This document shows, one piece after another, positions 20,947 to 28,657 of a DNA stretch of 47,634 bases. Made by a program: the position numbers and the translations under genes. The first letter of the stretch is position 1, and each line of letters starts with the position of its first letter. Source of the DNA: Methylosinus sporium. GTDB taxonomy: Bacteria; Pseudomonadota; Alphaproteobacteria; Rhizobiales; Beijerinckiaceae. Below the pieces are notes generated by a model that worked only from the letters and a program-made list of their open reading frames with translations, searched no databases and was not told where the DNA came from. The stretch covers positions 1 through 47,634 of the forward strand of contig NZ_PUIV01000028.1 of the NCBI RefSeq assembly GCF_003113265.1, read 5' to 3'.

Positions 20947-22020
20947 TTGGTTTCCCCATATAATGGCCTTGAACGACGCTCTTTTTGGAAAACGGGCGTC
21001 AGCGAAACGCATCCTCTCGAATTGACGGATATTTACGTCAAAAAATTCGAAATCGGGCGGAATGACCGAATCGCGACGGCCGGCAGCTGCTTTGCTCAGC
21101 ACATTGCTCACAGATTGCGGCAGCGAGGATTTCAAGTTCTCGATAGCGAATTGCCGCCTCCCGACCTCGATACAGAGACCGCGAAGCGGTTTGGTTTTCG
21201 ACTCTATTCCGCTCGATACGGCAATGTGTATACAGTTCGCCAGCTGCTACAATTGATCCAGGAATGCAGTGGCCTGCGTAGGCCATCAGTTACAGTGTGG
21301 GAAAAAAACGGTCGCTTCTTCGACGCTTTGCGTCCATCGATAGAGCCTGATGGCCTCTGTTCGGTCATGGCTGTCGTAGAGCATCGCGCTCAGCATCTAT
21401 CTCGTGTCCGATCGATGCTTGAGCAAACCGATCTTCTTGTCTTCACTATGGGACTGACAGAAGCCTGGATTCATCGCGAGGACGGTACCGTCTATCCAAC
21501 TGCGCCGGGGGCGATCGTGGGATCTTACGACCCGTTGATTTATACATTCAAAAATTTTAACTACGATGAAGTGCTGCAAGATTTTCTTGAGCTGCGGAAC
21601 CTATTGAAAGCTCTGAAAAGTGACATTCGCTTCATGCTCACTGTTTCGCCGGTTCCTCTGACTGCAACGGCCGGTCATGAGCATGTTCTGGCGGCGACGA
21701 CATACTCAAAATCCGTACTTCGCGCCGTCGCTGGCTATCTCGCAATGTCTTTCCAAGACATAGACTATTTTCCCTCGTTCGAAATCATCGCAGGCGCGCA
21801 GGCGCGCGGCTTTTTCTACGAGAGCAACCTACGTTCGATTTCAGCAGCCGGCGTCGATGTTGTTATGCGGACTTTCTTTCGCGAACATTTCGGCTCTGTC
21901 GAGAGTGTTGCGGAGACGCCGCACAATGAGGTTCAAAGCGCTCGCTGCAGTGTCGCCGCGATAGACGCACTGCAGGAGGTTTTTTGTGACGAAATGCTGT
22001 TGGAGGCCTTTGCGCCATGA
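20947..22020 (+). CDS. GSCFA-domain protein
   Basis: Member of the GSCFA family (PF08885), SGNH-hydrolase relatives found in polysaccharide and cell-surface gene groups; activity unproven. The name-giving motif is seen as RIATAGSCFAQHIAHRLRQ. Other blocks are TMGLTEAWI and LTVSPVPLTAT, and YFPSFEIIAG near the C-terminus, all typical. The best start is TTG at 20947 with GGGAG six bases upstream; another TTG at 20929 in the same frame would add six residues. The gene is much less G+C-rich than its neighbours: bases 21541-21600 contain 21 G or C, against 44 in a 60-base line of rnr (20581-20640). It overlaps the next gene by four bases (ATGA), indicating coupled translation. Confidence 0.85.
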   Translation: MVSPYNGLERRSFWKTGVSETHPLELTDIYVKKFEIGRNDRIATAGSCFAQHIAHRLRQRGFQVLDSELPPPDLDTETAKRFGFRLYSARYGNVYTVRQLLQLIQECSGLRRPSVTVWEKNGRFFDALRPSIEPDGLCSVMAVVEHRAQHLSRVRSMLEQTDLLVFTMGLTEAWIHREDGTVYPTAPGAIVGSYDPLIYTFKNFNYDEVLQDFLELRNLLKALKSDIRFMLTVSPVPLTATAGHEHVLAATTYSKSVLRAVAGYLAMSFQDIDYFPSFEIIAGAQARGFFYESNLRSISAAGVDVVMRTFFREHFGSVESVAETPHNEVQSARCSVAAIDALQEVFCDEMLLEAFAP

Positions 22021-22778
22021 CGAATATCTGTCTGATCGGCGATTCACATTCGAGCGCTCTGAGGTTTGGAATTGAAGCCAATGGAGTCTCTACGCGGCAT
22101 GCTTTGACTTATTTCGGCTTGCACTGTCGTCATGTGCCGGCGCTGCGCATACGAGAACGCAAGGTTGAAGCTGAAACCGAGGAGGCGCGATACGAACTCG
22201 CCATGGCCAGCGGCGGACAGGAGATGATCACAATCGACTCCTACGACGAGTTCTTGATTGTCGGCTTCGGCCTCTATATTGGGTATGTAGTTAGTCTGTA
22301 CCGAAACTATCGCAGCGATTGTATGCCCGGCCCGACCCGCGGCCGGTATCTCTTATCCGATAGTTGCTTTTTAGCCACAAGCCAGCGCCTCGTCGAAGGC
22401 GTCGAGGCGTTCACTGTCATCCGACTGATTCGATCGATCACTGATAAGCCCATTACTCTCGTTGCTACGCCTAATCCAGGCGCGGGACTCGAAAAAAATG
22501 ACATGCCGGCGGATTTTCCCCCTTTCTATGCGGCTTTGGAGCACGGAGACGCCGAGGCAATCGCGATGATCTTCCGTGAGGTGTGCAATCGTCTTGCCGC
22601 AACCCATGGCGTGAGAATCGTTCCTCCGATTACAGAAGCGAGCGAAAACGGCCTGTTCAATCGTCGCGAATTCTCTCTACTGACAGATCAAAATATCGCA
22701 ACATCCGACCCGATTGGAGCCATGCTCCATGGCAGCGATACATACGGCGTCATTCTCGCTCGATCCGTCTTCCCGTGA
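22017..22778 (+). CDS. SGNH-hydrolase-like protein paired with GSCFA protein
   Basis: Protein of 253 residues with no signal peptide. The N-terminus reads ICLIGDSHSSALRFGIE, a GDSHS block like the catalytic serine motif of SGNH hydrolases and of surface-glycan acyltransferase partners. The C-terminus has DPIGAMLHGSDTYGVIL, which can supply the Asp/His pair with the conserved YG. The middle has a VATPNP turn, similar to the TVSPVP turn in the upstream GSCFA protein. It shares the low G+C character of that gene and overlaps it (ATGA). Role is inferred to be esterase or acetyltransferase on a surface glycan; exact family uncertain. Confidence 0.65.
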   Translation: MTNICLIGDSHSSALRFGIEANGVSTRHALTYFGLHCRHVPALRIRERKVEAETEEARYELAMASGGQEMITIDSYDEFLIVGFGLYIGYVVSLYRNYRSDCMPGPTRGRYLLSDSCFLATSQRLVEGVEAFTVIRLIRSITDKPITLVATPNPGAGLEKNDMPADFPPFYAALEHGDAEAIAMIFREVCNRLAATHGVRIVPPITEASENGLFNRREFSLLTDQNIATSDPIGAMLHGSDTYGVILARSVFP

Positions 22779-22940
22779 GCGCTCGAACGACCTCTCGTGG
22801 CTATGATCCGTCCTTGAGAGCCCCGATCCCGCTGGGGCCTAGTGATAAGATAGGAGCCTGCCTGGGACGTTGGCGGCGCGAAGCGTGCCGAAATTACGCC
22901 AAAGAGATCCAAAATCGGCGATCGCGCGCCACCGCCCGCC

Positions 22941-22968
22941 TTGACAAAGGCGCCCGCGTCCTTATGGT
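22941..22968 (+). promoter_or_regulatory. Probable housekeeping promoter of rpmG
   Basis: TTGACA (22941-22946) and TATGGT (22963-22968) are separated by 16 bases. The -35 box is a perfect match and lies about 100 bases upstream of the rpmG start codon, after the end of the GSCFA/SGNH pair, so rpmG appears to have its own promoter. Start site not determined. Confidence 0.45.
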
Positions 22969-23047
22969 GCCGGCCAATGCGCCGCCGGGTTCGTGAGGAT
23001 CGGGACCGGAGCGAGAGTGTCCCCTCACAAGTTCAGGACTGACGGCA

Positions 23048-23215
23048 ATGGCCAAATCCGCCATGATCAAGATCAAGCTTCTGTCGACGGCCGACACGGG
23101 CTCCTTCTATGTGACGAAGAAGAACGCCCGCACCAAGACCGAGAAGCTCGTGTTCAAGAAATACGATCCCGTCGTGCGCAAGCATGTCGAGTTCAAGGAA
23201 ACCAAGATCAAGTGA
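23048..23215 (+). CDS. rpmG: 50S ribosomal protein L33
   Basis: Small ribosomal protein of 55 residues ([20 protein letters not shown], then [20 protein letters not shown]) in full agreement with bacterial L33. It is the zinc-free type: no CxxC pairs are present, as is usual in alphaproteobacteria. Start ATG at 23048; the frame ends in KETKIK and TGA at 23213. It is followed directly by terminator-like hairpins. In many Hyphomicrobiales rpmG lies soon after rnr; here the GSCFA pair intervenes. Confidence 0.95.
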   Translation: MAKSAMIKIKLLSTADTGSFYVTKKNARTKTEKLVFKKYDPVVRKHVEFKETKIK

Positions 23216-23218
23216 GGC

Positions 23219-23238
23219 GAGGCGGGCCAGCCCGCCTC
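23219..23238 (+). terminator. Hairpin terminator after rpmG
   Basis: Perfect 8-base-pair stem GAGGCGGG / CCCGCCTC with a 4-base loop begins three bases after the rpmG stop and is followed by TT. The very G+C-rich stem is suitable, the T-run poor. Confidence 0.55.
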
Positions 23239-23295
23239 TTCCGGCGCCGCTATCGCGGCTTCGAAGCTCGAAGACGCCCGAAGCTCTAAGTGATA

Positions 23296-23351
23296 CTGAA
23301 ACGAAACGAGCCCGGAACGGATTTCTCCGTTCCGGGCTCGTTTCGTTTCAG
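23296..23351. repeat. Perfect 26-base-pair hairpin, possible bidirectional terminator
   Basis: From 23296 the sequence reads C, TGAAACGAAACGAG, CCCGGAACGG, A; then the loop TTTC; then the exact complement ending at 23351. That gives 26 paired bases with no mismatch, unusually long for a Rho-independent terminator. The outer part of the right arm is T-rich (GTTTCGTTTC), so transcripts on the plus strand could end there. Its length also suits a mobile palindrome or an RNA-processing site. It shares the CGAAACGAA element with the second hairpin at 23394. Confidence 0.75.
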
Positions 23352-23393
23352 GCGGAGAGAAGATTGTTCCTCGATCGTCACGCCCACCGGCTG

Positions 23394-23429
23394 CGGCCGC
23401 CTTCGTTTCTCCCGAAACGAAGGCGGCCG
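23394..23429. repeat. Second perfect hairpin, 16-base-pair arms
   Basis: CGGCCGCCTTCGTTTC (23394-23409), loop TCCC, then its exact complement (23414-23429). It lies 43 bases after the first long hairpin and both contain the TTCGTTTC/GAAACGAA element, so they may be related copies or two terminators in a row. Confidence 0.65.
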
Positions 23430-23856
23430 ACTGGCGCTGGCTTTAAGGAGGCCACTCCAACCAACGCCAGCCGGCCAACCCCACGGACCCAGGAGATGCG
23501 GCGGACCTGAGCACTCCGCAGGGTATTCGAAGTTGTCTGCCGATACGCATCCAACGCAAAAGCACGCCTTGGGTTCTTATTCTTCTTTGCCCCCGACGCT
23601 GCCCGACGCGCATCACGTTTTGGCATGGCTGAGGTTAGCTCAGCTGCATAAAAATGCAACCATCTGGCAAAATTTTCTACAACTTTCCAGATACTAAGTC
23701 AAAAACAGTGGCTTGTGATGACGCCTCCGCGGCAGTGAGCGCGCTCTGCGGGCGCTTGTCCACGACGCCTTTGCTCGGGACCGAGCTTTGTGGCAAACCC
23801 AGCCGGCCGGGGGCCGCCGATCGGGTTTGGCCGTCAGCGGCGTGGGAGGAAAATCG

Positions 23857-24264
23857 ATGAAGTTTCGTGGTCTCGGATTGGCGCTCATCGGCGCGGCGGC
23901 GCTGGCGCTCGCCGCCTGCAGCGGCGGCCGCGAGCCCAATGACGCCGTCGGCGCCAAAGTGCTGCGCAATCTGCTTTCCAAGCAAGGCGTCAATGGCAAG
24001 CTGATCTCCTTCAAGAAAATCGACGGCCGCGCACTGAAAACGCCGAACGCCGAGGCCTATGAGTTCTTGTACGAGGCCGAGGTGCAGTTCCCGGAGGCCT
24101 ATGAGGCCGATTGCGCGAATGAGCGCGCGCGGGGACGCTGCGCCTATCTCGGTCTCGCGCGGAGCCAGAGCTTCCAGAAGGGCGAAGTGCTGAAAGCCGA
24201 GGGCACGCTGCATTTCGTGCGGTCTGACAAGGGCTGGGTCGGCGAAGACCAGAACGCCTATTGA
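23857..24264 (+). CDS. Putative lipoprotein, 135 residues
   Basis: Start ATG at 23857 follows GGGAGGA. The first 20 residues are a signal ending in a lipobox, LALAAC, with the lipidated cysteine at 21, so the mature protein is membrane-anchored, probably in the periplasm. The mature part is hydrophilic, contains two further cysteines (ADCANE, GRCAYL) that could form a disulphide, and ends GEDQNAY. The family is not recognised. Its stop codon overlaps the TTG start of kdsB (TTGA), so it is translated with kdsB and may be linked to envelope building. Confidence 0.75.
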   Translation: MKFRGLGLALIGAAALALAACSGGREPNDAVGAKVLRNLLSKQGVNGKLISFKKIDGRALKTPNAEAYEFLYEAEVQFPEAYEADCANERARGRCAYLGLARSQSFQKGEVLKAEGTLHFVRSDKGWVGEDQNAY

Positions 24265-25007
24265 GCCGCCCGCTCGTCGTGATCCCCGCCCGAATGGGCT
24301 CCTCGCGCCTTCCCGGCAAGGCGCTGGCGCCCATAGCGGGGCGGCCGATGATCCTGCATGTGCTGGAAAAGGCCCTCGCCGCCGCGATCGGCCCGGTCGC
24401 GGTGGCGACCGATTCTCCCGAGATCGCGGCGATCGTCGCAGAGGCCGGCGGGCGCGTGGCGATGACGAGCGGCGATCACGCCTGCGGCAGCGACCGCGTC
24501 GGCGAGGCGGTCGCCAGCCTCGATCCGGCCGGCGAGCATGACATCATCGTCAATCTTCAGGGCGACCAGCCGGACATCGCCCCCGATACGCTGGCGACCG
24601 CGCTGGAGCCGCTCGCGGACCCTGATGTGGATATCGCGACGCTCGCCGCGCCGGCCGGGCCGGGCGAGCGCGACGACCCCAATTCCGTTAAGCTGATCGG
24701 CGCCGAGATCGCGCCGCGTCGGATGCGGGCGCTCTATTTCACCCGCGCTCCGGCGCCATACGACGATGGGCCGGATTACCATCATATCGGCGTCTACGCC
24801 TTTCGCCGCACGGCTTTGGCGCGCTTCGCCGCCCTGCCGCCCTCCGCGCTCGAGCTTCGCGAGCGGCTGGAGCAGCTGCGCGCGCTCGAGGCCGGAATGC
24901 GCATCGACGCCATGATTCTGGACAAAGCCGCCCGCGGGGTGGATACCAGCGCCGACCTTCAACGCCTGCGCGAGGCGCGGGACAAAGACGAACGGAGCCG
25001 TCGATGA
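24261..25007 (+). CDS. kdsB: CMP-KDO synthetase (3-deoxy-manno-octulosonate cytidylyltransferase)
   Basis: Cytosolic enzyme that activates the lipopolysaccharide core sugar KDO with CTP. The N-terminal nucleotide loop reads VVIPARMGSSRLPGKAL; other family blocks are VNLQGDQPDI, LYFTRAPAPYD, HIGVYAFRR and LRERLEQLRALEAGM. Start is TTG at 24261, overlapping the lipoprotein stop. The stop overlaps the pheA start (ATGA). The usual VQGDEP motif is LQGDQP here, a mild variation. Length of 248 residues is standard. Confidence 0.93.
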   Translation: MSRPLVVIPARMGSSRLPGKALAPIAGRPMILHVLEKALAAAIGPVAVATDSPEIAAIVAEAGGRVAMTSGDHACGSDRVGEAVASLDPAGEHDIIVNLQGDQPDIAPDTLATALEPLADPDVDIATLAAPAGPGERDDPNSVKLIGAEIAPRRMRALYFTRAPAPYDDGPDYHHIGVYAFRRTALARFAALPPSALELRERLEQLRALEAGMRIDAMILDKAARGVDTSADLQRLREARDKDERSRR

Positions 25008-25873
25008 GCGAGCGGCCGAAAATCGCCTATCAGGGCGAGCCCGGCGCCAATTCCGACATTGCCTGCCGGGAAGCCTATCCTGATCACGAACCCCTGCCCT
25101 GCGCCAGCTTCGAGGACGCTTTCGCGGCGGTGACCGAGGGCGTCGCGACGCTGGGCATGATCCCGATCGAGAACTCGATTGCCGGCCGCGTGGCGGATAT
25201 TCATCATTTCCTGCCCAACGCCGGGCTCTACATCATCGGCGAATATTTTCTGCCGATCCATTTTCAGCTAATGGCGACGCGCGGCGCGACGCGCGAGACG
25301 TTGCGCGGCGTCTACAGCCATGTGCACGCGCTCGGCCAGTGCCGCAAGATCATCCGCGCGCTCGGCCTCACCGCTCATACGGCCGGCGACACCGCCGGCG
25401 CCGCGCGGGAAGTCGCCGAATGGAACGACACGAGCAAAGCCGCCCTCGCGCCGCGCCTCGCAGCGGACATATATGGTCTCGACATTCTCGCCGAGAATGT
25501 CGAGGACGCCGCGCATAACACGACGCGCTTCGTCGTGCTGTCGAAGACGTCGAGATGGGCGGCGGCGGGCAATGGCCCGACGATGACGAGCTTCGTCTTC
25601 CGCGTGCGCAACGTGCCGGCGGCGCTCTACAAGGCGCTCGGCGGCTTCGCCACCAATGGCGTGAACATGACCAAGCTCGAGAGCTATATGGTCGACGGCG
25701 AATTCGCGGCGACGCGCTTCCTCGCCGATGTCGACGGCCATCCAGACGAGCCGCCGCTCGCCCGCGCGCTCGACGAATTGCGCTTCTTCTCCAAGGAGCT
25801 GGAGATCATCGGCGTCTATCCGGCGCATCGCTTCCGCCAGGAGAACAAGCGTAGCTTCGAATATGGCGATTAG
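25004..25873 (+). CDS. pheA: Prephenate dehydratase
   Basis: Converts prephenate to phenylpyruvate in phenylalanine synthesis. The dehydratase domain (about 1-185) has IAYQGEPGANSDIACREAYP, IPIENSIAGRVADIHHFL and the catalytic NTTRFVVL. A C-terminal ACT domain (about 200-280) has ALYKALGGFATNGVNMTKLE and gives feedback control by phenylalanine in the family. It is the monofunctional alphaproteobacterial form with no chorismate mutase domain. Start ATG at 25004 overlaps the kdsB stop, so the lipoprotein, kdsB and pheA are translated as one coupled unit. Confidence 0.95.
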   Translation: MSERPKIAYQGEPGANSDIACREAYPDHEPLPCASFEDAFAAVTEGVATLGMIPIENSIAGRVADIHHFLPNAGLYIIGEYFLPIHFQLMATRGATRETLRGVYSHVHALGQCRKIIRALGLTAHTAGDTAGAAREVAEWNDTSKAALAPRLAADIYGLDILAENVEDAAHNTTRFVVLSKTSRWAAAGNGPTMTSFVFRVRNVPAALYKALGGFATNGVNMTKLESYMVDGEFAATRFLADVDGHPDEPPLARALDELRFFSKELEIIGVYPAHRFRQENKRSFEYGD

Positions 25874-25902
25874 TTTCGGACGCACGATCGACGGCGCGCA
25901 TC

Positions 25903-26058
25903 ACCCTCCCCTTCAGGGAGAGGGTCGGCCGGCGAATAGCCCGGCGCTTGCGACGGGCGTTCTTTATAGAACGCCCTATGGCCGGACGGGGTCCGAGATT
26001 CGGGAAGTCCCCCTCCCGAGCGCCTTCGGCGCTCGACCTCACCCTGGAGGGGGGAGGT
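25903..26058. repeat. Intergenic mosaic of inverted repeats
   Basis: Between pheA and the HIT gene. The outer part has ACCCTCCCC..AGGGAGAGGGT at the left and ACCCTGGAGGGGGGAGG at the right, pairing with each other and within themselves. Inside are two perfect hairpins: GGGCGTTCT/AGAACGCCC with a TTAT loop (25955-25976) and GAGCGCC/GGCGCTC with a TTC loop (26018-26034). The structure recalls intergenic mosaic elements of rhizobia and relatives. No protein is supported in it. Confidence 0.6.
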
Positions 26059-26127
26059 GGAAACGCGATCTTTCATACGTCTCTGTCGTTCCGCCCGATT
26101 TCGCTGGTTTCAGACGGGAGAAGCCCC

Positions 26128-26562
26128 ATGGCCGCAGCCTATGACAATGACAATGTGTTCGCCAAAATCCTGCGCGGGGAGATTCCGGCGCATAAGGTCT
26201 ATGAGGACGATGTGGCGCTGGCGATCATGGACATCATGCCGCGCGCCGAGGGCCATGTGCTGGTGATCCCCAAGGTTCCGGCACGCAATCTCCTGGACAT
26301 CGACCCGGCCGCGCTCGCGGCGCTCATTTCCCGCGTGCAGCATGTCGCCAAGGCGGCCAAGGACGCCTTCGGCGCCGACGGCCTCACCTTGCAGCAGTTC
26401 AATGAGAGCGCCGGCGGACAGGTGATTTTTCACCTGCATTTCCACATTCTGCCGCGCTTCGAGGGCGTCGCGCTGCGGCCGCCGGGAACCATGGCCGATG
26501 GCGAGAAGCTGAAGGCGCAGGCGGAGAAGATCAGAGCCGCGCTCGGCCCGTTTGCGGGCTGA
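26128..26562 (+). CDS. HIT family nucleotide-binding hydrolase
   Basis: Small cytosolic protein of the histidine-triad superfamily, which hydrolyses nucleotide phosphoramidates or dinucleoside polyphosphates. The triad is seen in GGQVIFHLHFHILPRF (HxHxH). The N-terminal FAKILRGEIPAHKVYEDD and GHVLVIPK are typical. Start ATG at 26128 has GGGAG at a suitable distance; the frame upstream runs through the repeat element. Length of 144 residues matches HinT-like proteins. It stands alone behind the intergenic repeat. Confidence 0.9.
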   Translation: MAAAYDNDNVFAKILRGEIPAHKVYEDDVALAIMDIMPRAEGHVLVIPKVPARNLLDIDPAALAALISRVQHVAKAAKDAFGADGLTLQQFNESAGGQVIFHLHFHILPRFEGVALRPPGTMADGEKLKAQAEKIRAALGPFAG

Positions 26563-26574
26563 GCGTCGCCCGCT

Positions 26575-26886
26575 TCAAGCGCGCCCGAATATTTTCCGCA
26601 GCTCTGTCTTGGCCCTCTCCAAAATGCGGCGGCGCTCCGCCGGCAGGCCTCGTCCGGCGCGATTGATGTAGAAGGTCAGCATGGACATTGCGGAGCGGAA
26701 GGGCGCGCTCTTGCGGCGCTCGCTGTTTTCCGCCGAGCGCTTCAGCGAGCGCGCTATGGCGCGGGGATCGTCCTGCGTGAAGACGTCGGGCTCGAGGTCC
26801 AGCGCATTGCTCTTGCGCCCGACCTCGGCCGACCAATAGGCGGATTTGCTTTTCTCGCCGCTCAGGCGGCGCGCGCGCTCTGGCAA
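26575..26886 (-). CDS. DUF3175 family protein
   Basis: Small basic protein of 103 residues. The core (YWSAEVGRKSNALDLEPDVF, DDPRAIARSLKRSAENSERR, SAMSMLTFYINRAGRGLPAE) matches the DUF3175 family as I remember it; function unknown. No ATG precedes this core, and the most likely start is TTG at 26886, which overlaps the end of the CBS-domain gene by 25 bases. The neighbouring genes suggest a general stress or DNA-repair context, but this is weak. Confidence 0.7.
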   Translation of the reverse strand: MPERARRLSGEKSKSAYWSAEVGRKSNALDLEPDVFTQDDPRAIARSLKRSAENSERRKSAPFRSAMSMLTFYINRAGRGLPAERRRILERAKTELRKIFGRA

Positions 26887-27308
26887 TGGTGACCGCCGGG
26901 CTGGGAAACGCCGCGTAATGTCGCGCCGCTGAGGCCGGCGTCGCGATCCATCGCGAGATCAGCGAGCGAGACGATGCCGACGAGGCGCTTGCCGCGATCG
27001 AGCACGGGCAGCCGACGCAGCTGCTGCTCGGCCATGTTCTGCGCGACATCCTCGACGTCGTGATCCTCATAGCAATAGCGAACGTCTCTGGTCATGACGT
27101 CGCGTATCTTCGTCTCCGCGCCCTTGCCGGCCGCGATGGCGCGCAAGGCGATGTCGCGATCGCTGATCATGCCGACGAGACGATCGTTCTCACCGACCGG
27201 CAACAGGCCGATGTCGAGATCGGCCATGCGTTTAGCCGCGTCGCAGATCGTCTGATCGGGCTCGACGAGACAGACCTCGCGCGTCATGATGTCCTTGATC
27301 TTCATCAT
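26862..27308 (-). CDS. CBS-domain protein
   Basis: Cytosolic protein made of two CBS domains: KIKDIMTREVCLVEPDQTIC, GMISDRDIALRAIAAG, then KIRDVMTRDVRYCYEDHDVE and RRLPVLDRGKRLVGIVSLAD. Such stand-alone pairs sense adenosyl nucleotides. Start ATG at 27308 (a second ATG is the next codon) has GGAG five bases upstream. The last 20 residues, rich in G, H and A, extend past the second domain and overlap the DUF3175 gene. Partner unknown. Confidence 0.88.
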   Translation of the reverse strand: MMKIKDIMTREVCLVEPDQTICDAAKRMADLDIGLLPVGENDRLVGMISDRDIALRAIAAGKGAETKIRDVMTRDVRYCYEDHDVEDVAQNMAEQQLRRLPVLDRGKRLVGIVSLADLAMDRDAGLSGATLRGVSQPGGHHCQSARAA

Positions 27309-27362
27309 TCGACTCCGTGTTTGCCTTGGAAAACTTGCGGGGCCGGCGAAGGTTCCGCGCTA

Positions 27363-28628
27363 TCAGCGCGCCAGCAGCGCGACTGCGAGGGCGCAGGCGA
27401 GCGCCAGCGCGGAAACGGCGGCGACGCGCAAACCGAGGCCGGCGACGCCGAGCCACCATGTCAGCGTCGCCTTGGAGAGCGTGTTGACGGCGACGGCGAG
27501 GCCGATCGACGCCGCGGCCACATCGAGCGAGACCGTCGCGCGATCGAGCCGCGCCATCGACAGAGTAATGGCGTCGACATCGACGACGCCCGAGATCGCC
27601 GCGACCGCGAGCGCGCCGGCGCCGCCGGCCACTCGCGTCGCGAGACGCGCGAGGATTGCGACCACTGTGAGCAACGCGCCGAATTGGAGCACGACGCCGA
27701 GATCGAGAGGGTTCTTCGACACAGGGCCTACATCGGTCGAAGACGCGACGGCGCGGCGCATGAAGAAAAGCGCGAAGGCGAGCATGACGGCGCCGCCGGC
27801 GGCGAAAGGCGGCGCGAGAACGCCGAGGAGCTCGATGTCGATCAGCGCGACGACGGCCAGCACGCGCAGCGCCATTGTGACGTTGGCGAAGAGAGCGCCG
27901 GCGGCGAAGAGCGGCGCGCCGTCGGCCTGCTCGCGTGAGAGGCGCGCCATCGTCATCGTCGCGGCGGTGGAGGAGACGAGGCCGCCGGCGATCCCCGTGA
28001 GCGCCACGCCGCCGGCGCCGCCCGCCGCCTTCATCGCCACATAGCCGAGGAAATTGATGGCCGCGATCAGCACGGTCAGCAGCCAGATCTCATGCGGATT
28101 GACCGTCTTCCACGGATCGACGGCGCGGTCCGGCAGCAGCGGCAGCAGAATGACCGTCATGGCGGCGAGCGTCAGGCCGGAACGCAGCTCCACCCAGCTG
28201 AGGCGCCGCAGCCAGCCATGGCTCGCGGATTTCAGCGCCAGCAATCCCGCAGTGGCGACGCCCGCCGCGGCCGCGGCCTCGACATCGCCGACGACGGCGA
28301 AAGCGCCGAGCGCGAAAGCCAGCATAGCGGCGACCACTGTGGTCGCGCCGAAGGTCTCGTCATGGACGATCTCGCGATAGCGAAACAGGACGATCGCGCC
28401 GGCGAAAGCCATGAAGGCGAAGCCGAGCGAGACGGCGCCGCCTATGCCGGTCTGATTGCAGATCGCGCCCCAGACGGCGCCGAGCAGCGCCGCCAGCGCA
28501 TGGGTGCGAAAGCCCGCGGCGCGCTCGCCCTCCTCGTCCTCGCGCGCCTGCCAGCCGCGCTCGAGGCCGATCAAAAGGCCTATCGCCAGTGCCACCGTCA
28601 GGCGGCGGAACAATTCGGTCGTCTCCAT
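27363..28628 (-). CDS. MgtC/SapB-DUF4010 membrane protein
   Basis: Inner-membrane protein of 421 residues. The first third is an MgtC-like domain (LAIGLLIGLERGWQARE, GFRTHALAALLGAVWG), followed by a DUF4010 domain with multiple spans (ALTGIAGGLVSSTAATMTMA and AISGVVDVDAITLSMARL). Start ATG at 28628; the frame extends upstream into ligD sequence but that part is arginine-rich and has no start signal. The DUF4010 group is distinct from true virulence MgtC, and its role, possibly in ion or magnesium balance, is not settled. Confidence 0.85.
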   Translation of the reverse strand: METTELFRRLTVALAIGLLIGLERGWQAREDEEGERAAGFRTHALAALLGAVWGAICNQTGIGGAVSLGFAFMAFAGAIVLFRYREIVHDETFGATTVVAAMLAFALGAFAVVGDVEAAAAAGVATAGLLALKSASHGWLRRLSWVELRSGLTLAAMTVILLPLLPDRAVDPWKTVNPHEIWLLTVLIAAINFLGYVAMKAAGGAGGVALTGIAGGLVSSTAATMTMARLSREQADGAPLFAAGALFANVTMALRVLAVVALIDIELLGVLAPPFAAGGAVMLAFALFFMRRAVASSTDVGPVSKNPLDLGVVLQFGALLTVVAILARLATRVAGGAGALAVAAISGVVDVDAITLSMARLDRATVSLDVAAASIGLAVAVNTLSKATLTWWLGVAGLGLRVAAVSALALACALAVALLAR

Positions 28629-28657
28629 GGCCGGCCTTTTTAAAAAAACGCGAAGAA

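Larger units (their letters stand above)
23239..23856. other. Gene-free stretch with strong hairpins, before the lipoprotein gene
   Basis: About 620 bases without a supported gene. The left part contains two long perfect hairpins, listed separately. The right part (about 23560-23720) is AT-richer, with long A and T runs near 23640-23710, and is the likely promoter region for the lipoprotein-kdsB-pheA group. Open frames on both strands cross it but have no ribosome sites and translate into palindrome-derived sequence. A third imperfect inverted pair (GGCCGACTGGCG with CGCCAGCCGGCC) lies around 23425-23478. Confidence 0.5.

Noticed and set aside
23378-23659. A 93-codon minus-strand frame in the gene-free region after rpmG
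   Set aside because: Its C-terminal third is a translation of the hairpin sequence and it lacks a ribosome site; not supported as a gene.
26531-27070. A 179-codon minus-strand frame spanning DUF3175 and CBS genes
   Set aside because: It is out of frame with both recognised families and arginine/serine-rich; a shadow.
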